Of a stretch of 64,000 bases of DNA, positions 44,466 to 53,740 are shown in pieces. This DNA is from Streptomyces parvus (GTDB lineage Bacteria; Actinomycetota; Actinomycetes; Streptomycetales; Streptomycetaceae), in the NCBI RefSeq assembly GCF_032121415.1, contig NZ_CP135079.1, positions 310,001 through 374,000 of the forward strand. The letters are read 5' to 3'. The number at the start of each line of letters is the position of its first letter. Position 1 is the first letter of the stretch. Below the pieces are notes generated by a model that saw only the letters and a program-made list of their open reading frames with translations, was not told where the DNA came from and did no database searches. A program made the translations under genes and the position numbers.

Positions 44466-46526
44466 ATGCCACCCCCCACCGTCCGCCGCTCCCGGCGCGG
44501 GCTCCCCGTCGCACTGCTCGCCGCCGCCCTCGGAGCGGTCACGCTCGGCGCCCCCTCCCCCGCGTCCGCGTCGGACACCGCCGAGGAGACGGGCCATCTC
44601 GTCGGGCGCGGCATCGCCGATGTCACGGGCGAGGCGGCCGAGACGGGGATGATGGGCTACTCCAGCTTCGACCAGAAGACCTCGGGCATCCACCAGCGGC
44701 AGCGGTCGCGCGCCTTTGTCGTCGTCGACCGGGCGAGCGGCAAGCGCGTGGTGTACGTCAACGCCGACCTGGCGATGATCTTCCAGTCCGTCCGGCAGGG
44801 CGTCATGGCCCGGTTGAAGGAGCGTTACGGCAGCCTGTACGGCGAGGAGAACGTCCTGCTCTCGGCCACCCACACCCACTCGGGGCCCGGCGGGTACTCC
44901 CACAACGTCGCCTACAACCTCTCCGTCCTCGGCTTCCAGAAGGAGACCTACCGGGCGATCGTCGACGGCATCACCGAGTCCGTGGCCGAGGCGCACGAGG
45001 ACCTCAAGCCCGGCACGATGAGCCTGGGCACCGGGACCCTGACCAACGCCAGCGTCAACCGTTCGCGGGAGGCGTTCGACCGCAATCCGGCCGCCGACCG
45101 GGCCGCCTTCCCCGACGGCATCGACCCGGCGATGACGGTGCTGCGCTTCAAGCAGGGCGACAAGGACGCGGGCGCGATCAGCTGGTTCGCCACCCACAAC
45201 ACCTCGATCACCAACAAGAACACGCTCATCAGCCCCGACAACAAGGGCTACGCCTCCTACGCCTGGGAGCACGACCACGAGGGTGTCCGCTACCTCGACG
45301 ACACCCCGGGGTTCGTCGCGGCCTTCCCCAACACCAACGCCGGCGACATGTCCCCCAACCTCAATCTGAAGCCCGGCTCCGGGCCCACCGAGGACGAGTT
45401 CGAGAACGCGCGCCTCATCGGCGAGCGCCAGCTCGACAAGGCCCGCGAGATCTACGACGACGCGCGGCCCGTCGCCGGAGGAGTCGACGCCCGGCTCGCG
45501 TACGTCGACATGGAGAACGTGACCGTACGGCCGGAGTACACCCCGGACGGCGAGGAGCACCGCACCTGCCCCGCCGTCGTGGGCGCGTCCACGCTCGCGG
45601 GCAGCGTCGAGGACGGCCCGGCCATCCCCCTCTTCGAGGAGGGCATGCGCACCCCGATCGCCCCCATCCTCGAAGCGCTGCGCGTCGACACCCCGTCCTG
45701 GCTCGCCACCTGCCAGTACCCCAAGGCGAGCCTGGTCCCCACGGGCCTGCTGAGCAACGTCCACCCGGTCACCCCGAAACGGCTCCCCCTGCAGATCATG
45801 AAGATCGGCGAACTGCATCTGGTGGCCGCCCCGGGCGAGTTCACGATCGCCTCCGGCCTCCGCGTACGCCGCACGGTGGCCGAGCAGCTGGGCGTGCCGC
45901 TGGACCGCGTCCTGCTCCAGGGGTACGCCAACGCCTACAGCCAGTACGTCACGACGCCGGAGGAGTACGACACCCAGAACTACGAGGGCGGCTCCACGCT
46001 GTACGGCCGCTACACCCTGCCCGCCTACCAGCAGGAGTACGCCCGCATCGCCCAGTCCCTGCGCGCGGGGACGGCCCTGGAGCGGGGCACGATGCCGGCG
46101 GACGAGTCGGGGCGGCAGTTCACCTTCCAGACGGGGGTCGTGTACGACAACCCGCCCTCGGGCACGGTGTTCGGCGGCGTCCTCAAGGCCCCGGAGAGCT
46201 CGTACGCGCGCGGCTCCACCGCCACCGTCGAGTTCGCCACCGGCCACCCGAAGAACAACGTCCGCCGGGGCTCCACCTTCCTGGAGGTCCAGCGGCTGGA
46301 GAAGGGCGCTTGGAAGCGGGTGCTGGACGACGGCGACTGGGAGACCACCTACCGCTGGACCCGGCTCAACGGTCTGACCGGCACCTCGAAGGCCACGATC
46401 AGCTGGAAGATCGCGCCGGACACCGCACCCGGCACCTACCGGATCGTCCACCACGGGGACGCGAAGAACCTGCTCGGGAAGATCACGCCGTTCACCGGGG
46501 CGACAGGGACCTTCACCGTGGAGTAG
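44466..46526 (+). CDS. Secreted neutral ceramidase
   Basis: A 686-residue secreted hydrolase. AGGAGG lies 5 nt before the ATG at 44466, and a signal peptide follows (RRGLPVALLAAALGAVTLGAP, cleavage near ASA). The catalytic domain (about 40-530) has GRGIADVTGEAAETGMMGY, the zinc-binding HTHSGPGGY, and NTNAGDMSPN, whose Ser is the nucleophile in neutral ceramidases. The C-terminal 140 residues form an Ig-like domain typical of the family. It splits ceramide into sphingosine and a fatty acid. Streptomyces lacks common sphingolipids, so the target is probably eukaryotic (fungal, plant or insect) membrane. No regulator is adjacent. Confidence 0.93.
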   Translation: MPPPTVRRSRRGLPVALLAAALGAVTLGAPSPASASDTAEETGHLVGRGIADVTGEAAETGMMGYSSFDQKTSGIHQRQRSRAFVVVDRASGKRVVYVNADLAMIFQSVRQGVMARLKERYGSLYGEENVLLSATHTHSGPGGYSHNVAYNLSVLGFQKETYRAIVDGITESVAEAHEDLKPGTMSLGTGTLTNASVNRSREAFDRNPAADRAAFPDGIDPAMTVLRFKQGDKDAGAISWFATHNTSITNKNTLISPDNKGYASYAWEHDHEGVRYLDDTPGFVAAFPNTNAGDMSPNLNLKPGSGPTEDEFENARLIGERQLDKAREIYDDARPVAGGVDARLAYVDMENVTVRPEYTPDGEEHRTCPAVVGASTLAGSVEDGPAIPLFEEGMRTPIAPILEALRVDTPSWLATCQYPKASLVPTGLLSNVHPVTPKRLPLQIMKIGELHLVAAPGEFTIASGLRVRRTVAEQLGVPLDRVLLQGYANAYSQYVTTPEEYDTQNYEGGSTLYGRYTLPAYQQEYARIAQSLRAGTALERGTMPADESGRQFTFQTGVVYDNPPSGTVFGGVLKAPESSYARGSTATVEFATGHPKNNVRRGSTFLEVQRLEKGAWKRVLDDGDWETTYRWTRLNGLTGTSKATISWKIAPDTAPGTYRIVHHGDAKNLLGKITPFTGATGTFTVE

Positions 46527-46541
46527 AGGTGACGGCGGCCT

Positions 46542-47042
46542 TCACCGTGAAGGAGGGGTGCAGGTCGTGCGCGGGGTGGGCTGGAACCAGGCGGGGCCCT
46601 CGGTGAGGGCCTGCTTGATCCGGAACAGGGCGAACTCGCCGAGCGGCGGAAGCCCGTCGAGGGGGAACCAGCCCACCTCCAGCGACTCGTCGTCGTTGAC
46701 CCGCGCCTCGCCGCCGGTCGCCCGGCAGCGGAAGGTGATGTCCAGGTACTGGCATCGGTCGCCGTTGGCGTACTGCACAGGCTCCAGCGCCTGGGTCAGC
46801 ACGACCCGTTCGGCCACGCAGTGCACGCCCGTCTCCTCCAGCACCTCGCGCTCCGCCGTCGCCGCCGGCTCCTCCCCGGGCTCGGAGATACCCCCGATGA
46901 CCGACCACTTCCCCGTGTCCGCGCGCCGGCCCAGCAGCACGCGGCCCTCGTCGTCGAGCACGATGGCCGTCACGCCGGGCAGCAGGAGCAGCTGGTGCCC
47001 GGCGGTGGCTCGGATGTCACGGATGAAGTCGGGGGTAGCCAT
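46542..47042 (-). CDS. Nudix hydrolase
   Basis: A 166-residue pyrophosphohydrolase. The Nudix box reads GGISEPGEEPAATAEREVLEETGV in one run; its key residues are GG, EP, REVLEETG (about 62-85), with the catalytic REXXEE present. The N-terminus resembles enzymes acting on nucleoside diphosphate derivatives (VTAIVLDDEGRVLLGRRADT). The substrate is not determinable. It converges on the ceramidase gene with a 15-bp gap. Confidence 0.9.
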   Translation of the reverse strand: MATPDFIRDIRATAGHQLLLLPGVTAIVLDDEGRVLLGRRADTGKWSVIGGISEPGEEPAATAEREVLEETGVHCVAERVVLTQALEPVQYANGDRCQYLDITFRCRATGGEARVNDDESLEVGWFPLDGLPPLGEFALFRIKQALTEGPAWFQPTPRTTCTPPSR

Positions 47043-47072
47043 GGACCCGAGCCTACGTGGCCGGTCGTGGTG

Positions 47073-48677
47073 CTACTTCCCGGTGCCCCGCACCTTGCGG
47101 GCCCGGAGCGCCGAGACGCCGGCCCAGCCCAGGCCCGCCAGGGCCAGCAGCGCGATGACGCCCTCGGGCAGCGGGCCCATCCGGGTGGCGGGGGTGAGCG
47201 AGGAGCGCAGCGGGACCTCGTCGACGAGGGCGTCGGGGGTGAACATCCCGCTCTTCTCCACGATCGTGCCGTCGGGCCGGATCACCGCGCTGACCCCGCT
47301 GGTGACCGGGACGACGACGGCCCGGCCGTGCTCGACGGCCCGCACCTGGGACATGGCCAGCTGCTGGTAGGTCATCTCGCTGCGGCCGAAGGTCGCGTTG
47401 TTGCTCGGCACGGCGATCATCTGCCCGCCGTGGGTGACCGTGTCGCGTACGGCGTCGTCGAACGCGGCCTCGTAACAGGTCACGAGCCCCACCTTCGTCC
47501 CCGCGAGGTCGAAGACGCCCACCACGGTGCCGGGGACGAACTCGCGCTGTACCCGGTCCACGTCCTCGCTGAAGAAGCGGGCCACCGTGCGCATCGGCAT
47601 GTACTCGCCGAACGGCTGGATGTGCCGCTTGTCGTAGGTGTCGACGGGGCCCCGGTCGGGATCCCACTCGATCAGCGTGTTGCGGAGGCTGTCGGACCCC
47701 TTCTCGACCACCGAGCCGACGACGGTGGGAGCGCCGATCGCCTTGACCGCGTCGTCGATGACCTGGCGGGCGTCCGCGTTGAGGTAGGGGTCGAGGTCGG
47801 AGGAGTTCTCCGGCCACAGCACGAAGTCCGGCTGCTTCTCCCTGCCCGCCTTCACCTCCTCGGCCAGCTCGGCGGTGCGCCGGGCGTGGTTGTCGAGCAC
47901 GGCGCGGCGCTGTGCGTTGAAGTCGAGTCCGAGGCGCGGCACGTTGCCCTGGATCGCGGCAACGGTGGCTGTGCCGTTCTCCGCCGAGTCGTCGACCAGG
48001 GGCAGTGCCGCGAGGGCGCCCGCGATGGGTACGAGGACGCTCGCGGCGGCCCCGGCGACGGCTGCGCGGGGGACCTTCCCGGTGGATCGGTACGCCATGG
48101 CCTGGCGCACCGCCTCGTAGAGGCCGAACCCGCACAGGACGACGGCGAAGGAGAGCAGCGGGGTGCCGCCGAGCGCGGCGAGCGGGAGGAAGGCGCTCTC
48201 GGACTGGCCGAAGGCGATCTTGCCCCAGGGGAAGCCGCCGAACGGGATCCGGGCGCGGACCGCCTCGTCCAGCGTCCAGACCGCGGCGGCCCACACGGGC
48301 CAGTACGCGAGGCGGGTCACCGCGGCGACACCCAGGCACCCCACGGCGATGAAGAGTCCCTCGGCGGCGGCCAGCGCCAGCCACGGCACCGGGCCGACGT
48401 CCTCGCCGGTCCAGTGCAGCAGCGGCAGCATGAAGCCGAGGCCCGACAGGAGGCCGAGGCCGAACGCGGCCCGCAGCCGGCGCCCGCGCAGCACCCAGCC
48501 GAGCAGCGCGAACCCGGGCAGCACGAGCCACCACACGGTCCGGGGCGGGAAGCTGGCGTAGAGCAGGAGCCCGGACAGCACGGCGGCGGCCGGGCGGAGG
48601 AGCCGCCGCGGCAGCCCGGCGGCCCGGGGTGCCGCCGGGGGCGGCGAATCGTCGACGGGGGTCATGGTGGCGCTCAC
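47073..48677 (-). CDS. lnt: Apolipoprotein N-acyltransferase
   Basis: A 534-residue membrane enzyme that adds the third acyl chain to bacterial lipoproteins. The N-terminal 200 residues hold six or so membrane helices (FALLGWVLRGRRLRAAFGLG region). The carbon-nitrogen-hydrolase domain (about 215-480) has the Glu-Lys-Cys triad: Glu in WPENSSD, Lys in YDKRHIQPFGEY and Cys in GLVTCYEAAF. Streptomyces genomes encode more than one Lnt homologue, so this one may be either. It ends 30 bp from the Nudix gene start, on the same strand. Confidence 0.93.
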   Translation of the reverse strand: MSATMTPVDDSPPPAAPRAAGLPRRLLRPAAAVLSGLLLYASFPPRTVWWLVLPGFALLGWVLRGRRLRAAFGLGLLSGLGFMLPLLHWTGEDVGPVPWLALAAAEGLFIAVGCLGVAAVTRLAYWPVWAAAVWTLDEAVRARIPFGGFPWGKIAFGQSESAFLPLAALGGTPLLSFAVVLCGFGLYEAVRQAMAYRSTGKVPRAAVAGAAASVLVPIAGALAALPLVDDSAENGTATVAAIQGNVPRLGLDFNAQRRAVLDNHARRTAELAEEVKAGREKQPDFVLWPENSSDLDPYLNADARQVIDDAVKAIGAPTVVGSVVEKGSDSLRNTLIEWDPDRGPVDTYDKRHIQPFGEYMPMRTVARFFSEDVDRVQREFVPGTVVGVFDLAGTKVGLVTCYEAAFDDAVRDTVTHGGQMIAVPSNNATFGRSEMTYQQLAMSQVRAVEHGRAVVVPVTSGVSAVIRPDGTIVEKSGMFTPDALVDEVPLRSSLTPATRMGPLPEGVIALLALAGLGWAGVSALRARKVRGTGK

Positions 48678-48791
48678 CCGCCGGAGTCTACGGTGGGCGG
48701 CTGTGAGCGGCGGCGTTGACCTGCGCGGGGCCGGGTCACCGGCGGGGCTGCCCGGCCACCGGACGGGGTGCTCGCCGCCGGGGCGGCAGGG

Positions 48792-49355
48792 TCAGTCGCC
48801 GGGCGGTTTCCCGGGGGACGGCAGGTGCAGGCGTTGCCGGATGAACCGTACGGCCGTCTCGGCGTCGTCGACCGTGACGGTGAAGGTCCGGCCGTCACCG
48901 AGACGCAGAGCCATTCCCTCGCCCTTGCGGACCACCACGGCGGTGCCCTGTTCGGGGCGCCAGCGGTAGCCCCAGCCGCCCCACTCGCGCGGATTGATCC
49001 GGGGGACGAACTCCGCGCCCGTGACATGGCTGAGCAGGATGCGGCGGCGCGGCAGGCCGGCGTGGCCGCAGCGGACCTCCAGGCTGTCCCCGTCGACCTT
49101 GACGGCCACATGGACGAAGGCGAGCGTGCCGAAGAGGATCAGCAGTCCGGCGGCGAGGCAGCCGATCACGGACATGAGCAGCGGGGCGATGCCCGAGGTC
49201 CAGGCTCCGTCGACGGCGAGCTCGATGCCGAGCGCCACGCATCCCGCCCCCGCGAGGGCCAGCAGCCACTGGAGCCGGTTGGTGGCGCGGCCGTTCCACT
49301 CCGTGGGCGGCGCCTGCCTCGACCCGTGCCTCGCACTCTCGGGGTGGTCGGTCAT
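48792..49355 (-). CDS. Membrane protein with PH-like domain, function unknown
   Basis: A 187-residue protein. Two membrane helices lie at about residues 28-45 (LQWLLALAGAGCVALGI) and 57-80 (LLMSVIGCLAAGLLILFGTLAF). The cytoplasmic part is a small beta-rich domain resembling bacterial PH domains (VAVKVDGDSLEVRCG, LRLGDGRTFTVTVDD). It shares a strand with lnt and the racemase gene, but gaps of about 110 and 100 bp separate them. I do not assign a function. Confidence 0.72.
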   Translation of the reverse strand: MTDHPESARHGSRQAPPTEWNGRATNRLQWLLALAGAGCVALGIELAVDGAWTSGIAPLLMSVIGCLAAGLLILFGTLAFVHVAVKVDGDSLEVRCGHAGLPRRRILLSHVTGAEFVPRINPREWGGWGYRWRPEQGTAVVVRKGEGMALRLGDGRTFTVTVDDAETAVRFIRQRLHLPSPGKPPGD

Positions 49356-49453
49356 GTTCAGCAGCGTAACCGCGTTCCGGGCTCCCGGCCGTGGCTGCGG
49401 GGGCCGATCGGGCTAGGGCGGATCAGGCCCGGGCATCGCCACCGGCCGTACGG

Positions 49454-50239
49454 TCAGCGGACGGGTGCCCCGGCGGCCAGGATCCGGCCTTCCGCGTAGG
49501 TCAGGGCGGCGTCCGGGAGCGCGGCGACCCGGCCTGCCCGCAGCACGGTGAGCGCGCCGGAGGGTGCGTACGTCGGGGCGGGTTCCGCGCCGATCCGGCG
49601 CAGCGCCTGGGCGGCGACCGCTCCGGCGGAGGCGTGCAGGGCGAGCGGCGGGCGGCCGGGCCGCTGCACGGCGTCGCGGATCCGGGTCGCGACCAGCTCG
49701 TAGTGGGTGCAGCCGAGGACGACGGCCCGTACGTCGGACGGGGTGAGGGCGGCGGCCGCGGCGACGGCCCGGTCGATCGCTGCCTCGTCGCCGTGCTCCA
49801 CGGCGTCGGCGAGTCCGGGGCACGGGACTTCGGTGACTTCGGCGGAGCCGCCGAACTCCGCGATCAGTCCGCGCTGGTAGGGGCTGCCGGTGGTGGCCGG
49901 GGTGGCCCAGATGGCGACGGAGCCGCCGCCCGCGGCCGCGGGCTTGATCGCGGGGACCGTGCCGATGACCGGCAGGGCGGGCTCCAGCTCGGCGCGGATC
50001 GTCGGCAGGGCGTGGACGGAGGCCGTGTTGCAGGCGATGATCAGCGCGTCGGGGTGCTGGGCGGCCGCGGCACGGGCGACGTCCAGGGCGAGGGCGGTCA
50101 GGTCCTCGGGGGTGCGGGGTCCCCAAGGCATCGAGCCGGGGTCGGAGGAGAGCACCAGCTCGGCGTCGGGCCGCAGGCGGCGCACGGCGGCCGCTGCCGC
50201 CAGCAGGCCGATTCCGGAGTCCATGAGCGCGATCTTCAC
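49454..50239 (-). CDS. Aspartate/glutamate racemase-family protein (MurI-like)
   Basis: A 261-residue protein of the two-cysteine racemase family. The catalytic pair are Cys in IIACNTAS and Cys in LGCTHYEL, with the N-terminal MDSGIGLLA matching the DSGxGG block imperfectly (second Gly replaced by Leu). Glutamate racemases make D-Glu for peptidoglycan. The altered first motif and the absence of cell-wall genes nearby suggest either a second MurI or a different substrate. It is divergent from the glycosyltransferase gene. Confidence 0.83.
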   Translation of the reverse strand: MKIALMDSGIGLLAAAAAVRRLRPDAELVLSSDPGSMPWGPRTPEDLTALALDVARAAAAQHPDALIIACNTASVHALPTIRAELEPALPVIGTVPAIKPAAAGGGSVAIWATPATTGSPYQRGLIAEFGGSAEVTEVPCPGLADAVEHGDEAAIDRAVAAAAALTPSDVRAVVLGCTHYELVATRIRDAVQRPGRPPLALHASAGAVAAQALRRIGAEPAPTYAPSGALTVLRAGRVAALPDAALTYAEGRILAAGAPVR

Positions 50240-50297
50240 CCGGTCACCCTAGCCGACAGGCCTTGCGAACCGGGCTCGGTGGGGCAGACTTCGGCGG

Positions 50298-51470
50298 ATG
50301 AGCGCCGTTGCCTGGACCGCCGTGGGTTCGCTGATCGCGTGGGTGTGGCTGCTGCTGGGGCAGGGCTTCTACTGGCGGACGGACCAGCGGCTCCCCCGGC
50401 GCACCGACCCGGCGCGCTGGCCGTCGGTCGCGGTGGTCGTGCCGGCCCGCGACGAGGCGGCGATGCTCCCGTTGAGCCTGCCGTCGCTGCTGGTCCAGGA
50501 CTATCCTGGGGCCGCCCGGATCATCCTCGTCGACGACTGCAGCAGCGACGGCACCGGGCAGCTGGCCCGGGACCTGGCCGCCCGGTACGGCGGTCTCCCG
50601 CTGACAGTGGTGACGCCCGGGGAGCCCGAGCGGGGCTGGACGGGCAAGCTGTGGGCCCTGCGGCACGGGATCGCGGTGGCCCGGCGGGACAAGCCGGACT
50701 TCCTGCTGCTGACCGACGCGGACATCGCGCACGAGCCGGACAGCCTGCGCGATCTGGTGGCCGCGGCCGGCCCCGACGGCTTCGACCTGGTGTCGCAGAT
50801 GGCGCGGCTGCGGGTGGAGAGCGTCTGGGAGCGCCTGGTGGTGCCCGCGTTCGTCTACTTCTTCGGGCAGCTCTACCCGTTCCGCCGGGTCAACAGCGCC
50901 CGGTCGCGGACGGCCGCGGCGGCGGGCGGCTGCGTCCTGCTGCGTACGGAGGCCGCCGAGCGGGCGCGGATCCCGGAGTCGATCCGGCAGGCGGTGATCG
51001 ACGATGTGTCGCTGGCGCGGGAGGTGCGGCGCAGCGGCGGCCGGATCTGGCTGGGGCTCGCGGAGCGGGTGGACAGCGTGCGGCCGTATCCGTGTCTCGC
51101 GGATCTGTGGCGGATGGTCGCGCGCAGTGCGTACGCGCAGTTGCGGCACAGCCCGCTGCTGCTGGCGGGGACGGTGCCGGGGCTGCTCCTCGTCTATGCG
51201 GCGCCGCCCGCGACGCTGCTGGCGGGGGTGGCGACGGGTGACGCGGCGGCGGCCTGGGCGGGCGGTGCGGCCTGGGCGGTGATGACGGCGACGTATCTGC
51301 CGATGCTGGCGTACTACCGGCAGTCGCTGTGGCTGGGCCCGCTGCTGCCGCTGACGGCGGTGCTGTACCTGCTGATGACGGTCGACTCGGCCGTGCAGCA
51401 CTACCGGGGGCGGGGCGCGGCGTGGAAGGGCCGGACCTACGCGCGCCCGGAGGCCGCACCCGACCGGTGA
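50298..51470 (+). CDS. Family 2 glycosyltransferase, HpnB-like
   Basis: A 390-residue membrane glycosyltransferase. It has an N-terminal helix (WTAVGSLIAWVWLLLGQGF), then the GT-A domain: VVVPARDEAAMLP, ILVDDCSSDGT, LLTDADIAHE (metal-binding acidic pair) and two C-terminal helices. The arrangement, with SVWERLVVPAFVYFFGQLYPF, is like the hopene-associated glycosyltransferase HpnB. No other hopanoid gene is in the window, so the real acceptor is unknown. It is probably an inner-membrane enzyme using UDP- or GDP-sugar. Confidence 0.87.
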   Translation: MSAVAWTAVGSLIAWVWLLLGQGFYWRTDQRLPRRTDPARWPSVAVVVPARDEAAMLPLSLPSLLVQDYPGAARIILVDDCSSDGTGQLARDLAARYGGLPLTVVTPGEPERGWTGKLWALRHGIAVARRDKPDFLLLTDADIAHEPDSLRDLVAAAGPDGFDLVSQMARLRVESVWERLVVPAFVYFFGQLYPFRRVNSARSRTAAAAGGCVLLRTEAAERARIPESIRQAVIDDVSLAREVRRSGGRIWLGLAERVDSVRPYPCLADLWRMVARSAYAQLRHSPLLLAGTVPGLLLVYAAPPATLLAGVATGDAAAAWAGGAAWAVMTATYLPMLAYYRQSLWLGPLLPLTAVLYLLMTVDSAVQHYRGRGAAWKGRTYARPEAAPDR

Positions 51471-51515
51471 CGACTCCGCCGCGAGGCGGCGGCCGGTTCG
51501 GGCGGGCGCGGGTCG

Positions 51516-52811
51516 TCACTTGCGGCCGGGCGTCCAGTTCATGCCCCAGCCGTAGGCGGCGTCGATGGTGCGCTGGGGGCTGACGCCCCGGTCCGGGACG
51601 AGGTAGCGGACCTCGCGCTGCACGGTGAGGTCGCCGCCGTCGTTGGTGAGGAGGGCGAGGGCGCAGACAGTCGAGGGCACGGTGCACTCGTCGAGGGAGA
51701 AGTCGACGGCTGCGCCGTTCTGCGGCTGGAGGGTGACCGTGGCATGGAGGTCGGCGAAACTCCGGGCGCCCTCATAGACGGTGACGAAGATCAGTACGCG
51801 CCGCAGCAGGTTCTTGTGATCGAGGTTGATGGTCATGTTCTCTCCGGTGGAGAGCGCACCGGTGCGGTCGTCGCCGTCGAGATGGATAAAGGGCGGCTGA
51901 TTCAGAGAACCGAACGCGTTTCCGAGAGCCTGTACAACTCCCTTGCGTCCGTCGGTGAGTTCGTAGAGCGCGCAGAGATCAAGATCGAGGTCGGCGTGCA
52001 TGGCGACGGCCCGTCCGAGTTTCGCTCCCCACCCTTTGAACTGTTTGCGCACCTCCCAGTTGAGGTTGATGCGCAGCGCACCGGAGGTACCGCCCTGCTT
52101 GGCGAGCGAGACGGACGGAGCGCTCTTCGTCAGCGTGATCTTGGTCAGCCGTACGGGCCGCGTGACGGGCGGGGCCGCGGGAGCGGGCGGAGCGGGGCAC
52201 TGCGGGGCGGCCGGGGCCGGGGAAGGCACGGGAGCCGGGGCCGGGGCGGGCGGCATGGAAGCCTGCGGGGCGGGCGGGGCCTGCTGCGGTTCGTCCACGG
52301 AGATGCCGAAGTCCGTCGCCAGTCCTTCGAGACCGGTGCTGTAGCCCTGTCCCACCGCGCGGAACCTCCAGGCGCCCTGACGGAGGTACAGCTCGCCGAG
52401 GATGAACGCGGTCTCGACCGTGGCGTCCGAGCTGTCGAAGCGGGCCAGCTCCGCGCCGCTCGCCGCGTCGGTGATCCGTACGCAGAGCCCGTCCACCCGG
52501 CCGAAGCTCCCGCCGTCGGCCGATGCCGCGACGACGATGCGCCCGATTCCCGGCTCGACCTTCCCGAAGTCGACGAGGAGGGTATCGGTGACCCGGTCGG
52601 GAGCGGCCTGCTTGCCCTCGTGCCGGACCGCCCCGGAGGCGTGGGCCGGCTGGTTGTAGAAGACGAAGTCGGCGTCGTCGCGGACCTTTCCCGCCACCAG
52701 CAGCAGCGCGGAGGCGTCGACGTCCGGGACGCCGGGTGCGGCACGCCATCCCAATTCGACGCGCACGGTGCCGGAAGGCACCGGAACGTTGGCCCCTTTT
52801 TGCATGGTCAT
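51516..52811 (-). CDS. TerD-family protein with two TerD domains and a Pro-rich linker
   Basis: A 431-residue protein. The ATG at 52811 has GGGGG 5 nt upstream; TerD proteins usually begin near MxxxxKGxN, seen here as [14 protein letters not shown]. Domain 1 (about 1-190) has [23 protein letters not shown] and [25 protein letters not shown], but its calcium loop is replaced by [12 protein letters not shown] Pro/Ala linker (about 190-245) follows. Domain 2 (about 250-431) has [15 protein letters not shown] and [15 protein letters not shown], an intact calcium-binding type. TerD proteins bind calcium and are linked to tellurite resistance and stress, of uncertain mechanism. No other ter gene adjoins. 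Confidence 0.88.
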   Translation of the reverse strand: MTMQKGANVPVPSGTVRVELGWRAAPGVPDVDASALLLVAGKVRDDADFVFYNQPAHASGAVRHEGKQAAPDRVTDTLLVDFGKVEPGIGRIVVAASADGGSFGRVDGLCVRITDAASGAELARFDSSDATVETAFILGELYLRQGAWRFRAVGQGYSTGLEGLATDFGISVDEPQQAPPAPQASMPPAPAPAPVPSPAPAAPQCPAPPAPAAPPVTRPVRLTKITLTKSAPSVSLAKQGGTSGALRINLNWEVRKQFKGWGAKLGRAVAMHADLDLDLCALYELTDGRKGVVQALGNAFGSLNQPPFIHLDGDDRTGALSTGENMTINLDHKNLLRRVLIFVTVYEGARSFADLHATVTLQPQNGAAVDFSLDECTVPSTVCALALLTNDGGDLTVQREVRYLVPDRGVSPQRTIDAAYGWGMNWTPGRK

Positions 52812-52933
52812 GATCGCCCCCATCGCGAGTCCGGCTGCCCGCAGGCATTTCCCCGACAACCTAATCCCCGGCCCGCCGGAGCGTGCCCCCGCCGGCCCCG
52901 CCACCTCCCGGCGATCTGCCGGTAACCCCCCGT

Positions 52934-52988
52934 GAACTTGGCCTTTACACGATCAGTAGACGTCAGTGCGCCCTTTTTTGCCAAGTTC
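52934..52988. repeat. 9-bp inverted repeat in the TerD/DUF6643 divergent gap
   Basis: GAACTTGGC (52934-52942) and GCCAAGTTC (52980-52988) are perfect inverted repeats 37 bp apart, in the 271-bp gap between two divergent genes. The spacer holds the AT-rich CTTTACACGATCAG and a CCCTTTTTTG run. It looks like a pair of half-sites for a regulator that loops or dimerises, but this is inference. Confidence 0.5.
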
Positions 52989-53082
52989 GCTCGCATTGGG
53001 GATCGAGGTTCACTCACATCGCGGAAAACAACCCTCTTATCGGGCTCCCCTTCCAGCACATCGTGGGCTTAACTTAGGTGGC

Positions 53083-53568
53083 ATGACGTCCCCCCGCTCC
53101 ACCTTCGGCGGCGGCTACTACGCCGCGTCGTTCCCCGACACTCCGATCTACGACTCCTTGGTCGCGGAGCGGGGAACCCCTCAGATCGCCCCCATCCGTG
53201 TGCCGGCCGCGTACGACACCGGTAACAGCTACCTGCCGGCCCTGCCGTCGGCGCTGCCGGCCCTGCCCGCGGCCCCGTCGCAGCAGACCGGCTCCTACGG
53301 CTACCCGCAGCAGCAGCCGGTGCCGCAGTACCAGCAGGCTCCGGCGCAGCAGGCGCCGATGCAGCACGCCCAGCTGCAGCACGCGCCCGCGCCGTACATC
53401 CCGCAGCAGCCCTCTGCGGTCCGCGGCTATCCGCAGCAGCCCCAGCCGCAGCGCCCCTCGCCCGCCACCGGGTACGAGTCGATGCGTCCGGCCGCGCCGC
53501 GCCCCGTACCGGCCCAGTCGCCGTACGAGGACCCGTACAACCGGCCGTACCAGAGCCGGGGGTACTGA
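53083..53568 (+). CDS. DUF6643-like Pro/Gln-rich protein
   Basis: A 161-residue protein. The first 55 residues are ordered and strongly conserved in my memory of Streptomyces (TSPRSTFGGGYYAASFPDT, IYDSLVAERGTPQIAPI, VPAAYDTGNSYLPALPSAL). The rest is low-complexity Pro/Gln/Tyr/Ala with repeats of PQQ and QQAP, ending PYEDPYNRPYQSRGY. No signal peptide or helix. I assign DUF6643 tentatively; function is unknown. The disordered tail may mediate multivalent binding. Confidence 0.78.
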   Translation: MTSPRSTFGGGYYAASFPDTPIYDSLVAERGTPQIAPIRVPAAYDTGNSYLPALPSALPALPAAPSQQTGSYGYPQQQPVPQYQQAPAQQAPMQHAQLQHAPAPYIPQQPSAVRGYPQQPQPQRPSPATGYESMRPAAPRPVPAQSPYEDPYNRPYQSRGY

Positions 53569-53740
53569 ACCGCCACTCCGCCCTGCGGCACGGTGCGCCG
53601 GGGGACGCACCGAGCAACCTCCGACGGCTGAGCGCGGTCCTACGTACGGAGGCCGGGCTCGGCATCTCGACGATCCACCGCACCACGGGCCCGCCGAGGC
53701 AGGCCGCGGGGACATCGATCGACGGGGACGGGGGCACGGG

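Noticed and set aside
46509-46541. Direct repeat CCTTCACCGTG at the end of the ceramidase gene
   Set aside because: An 11-bp repeat that may be chance and has no associated mobile-element or hairpin strong enough to support a call.
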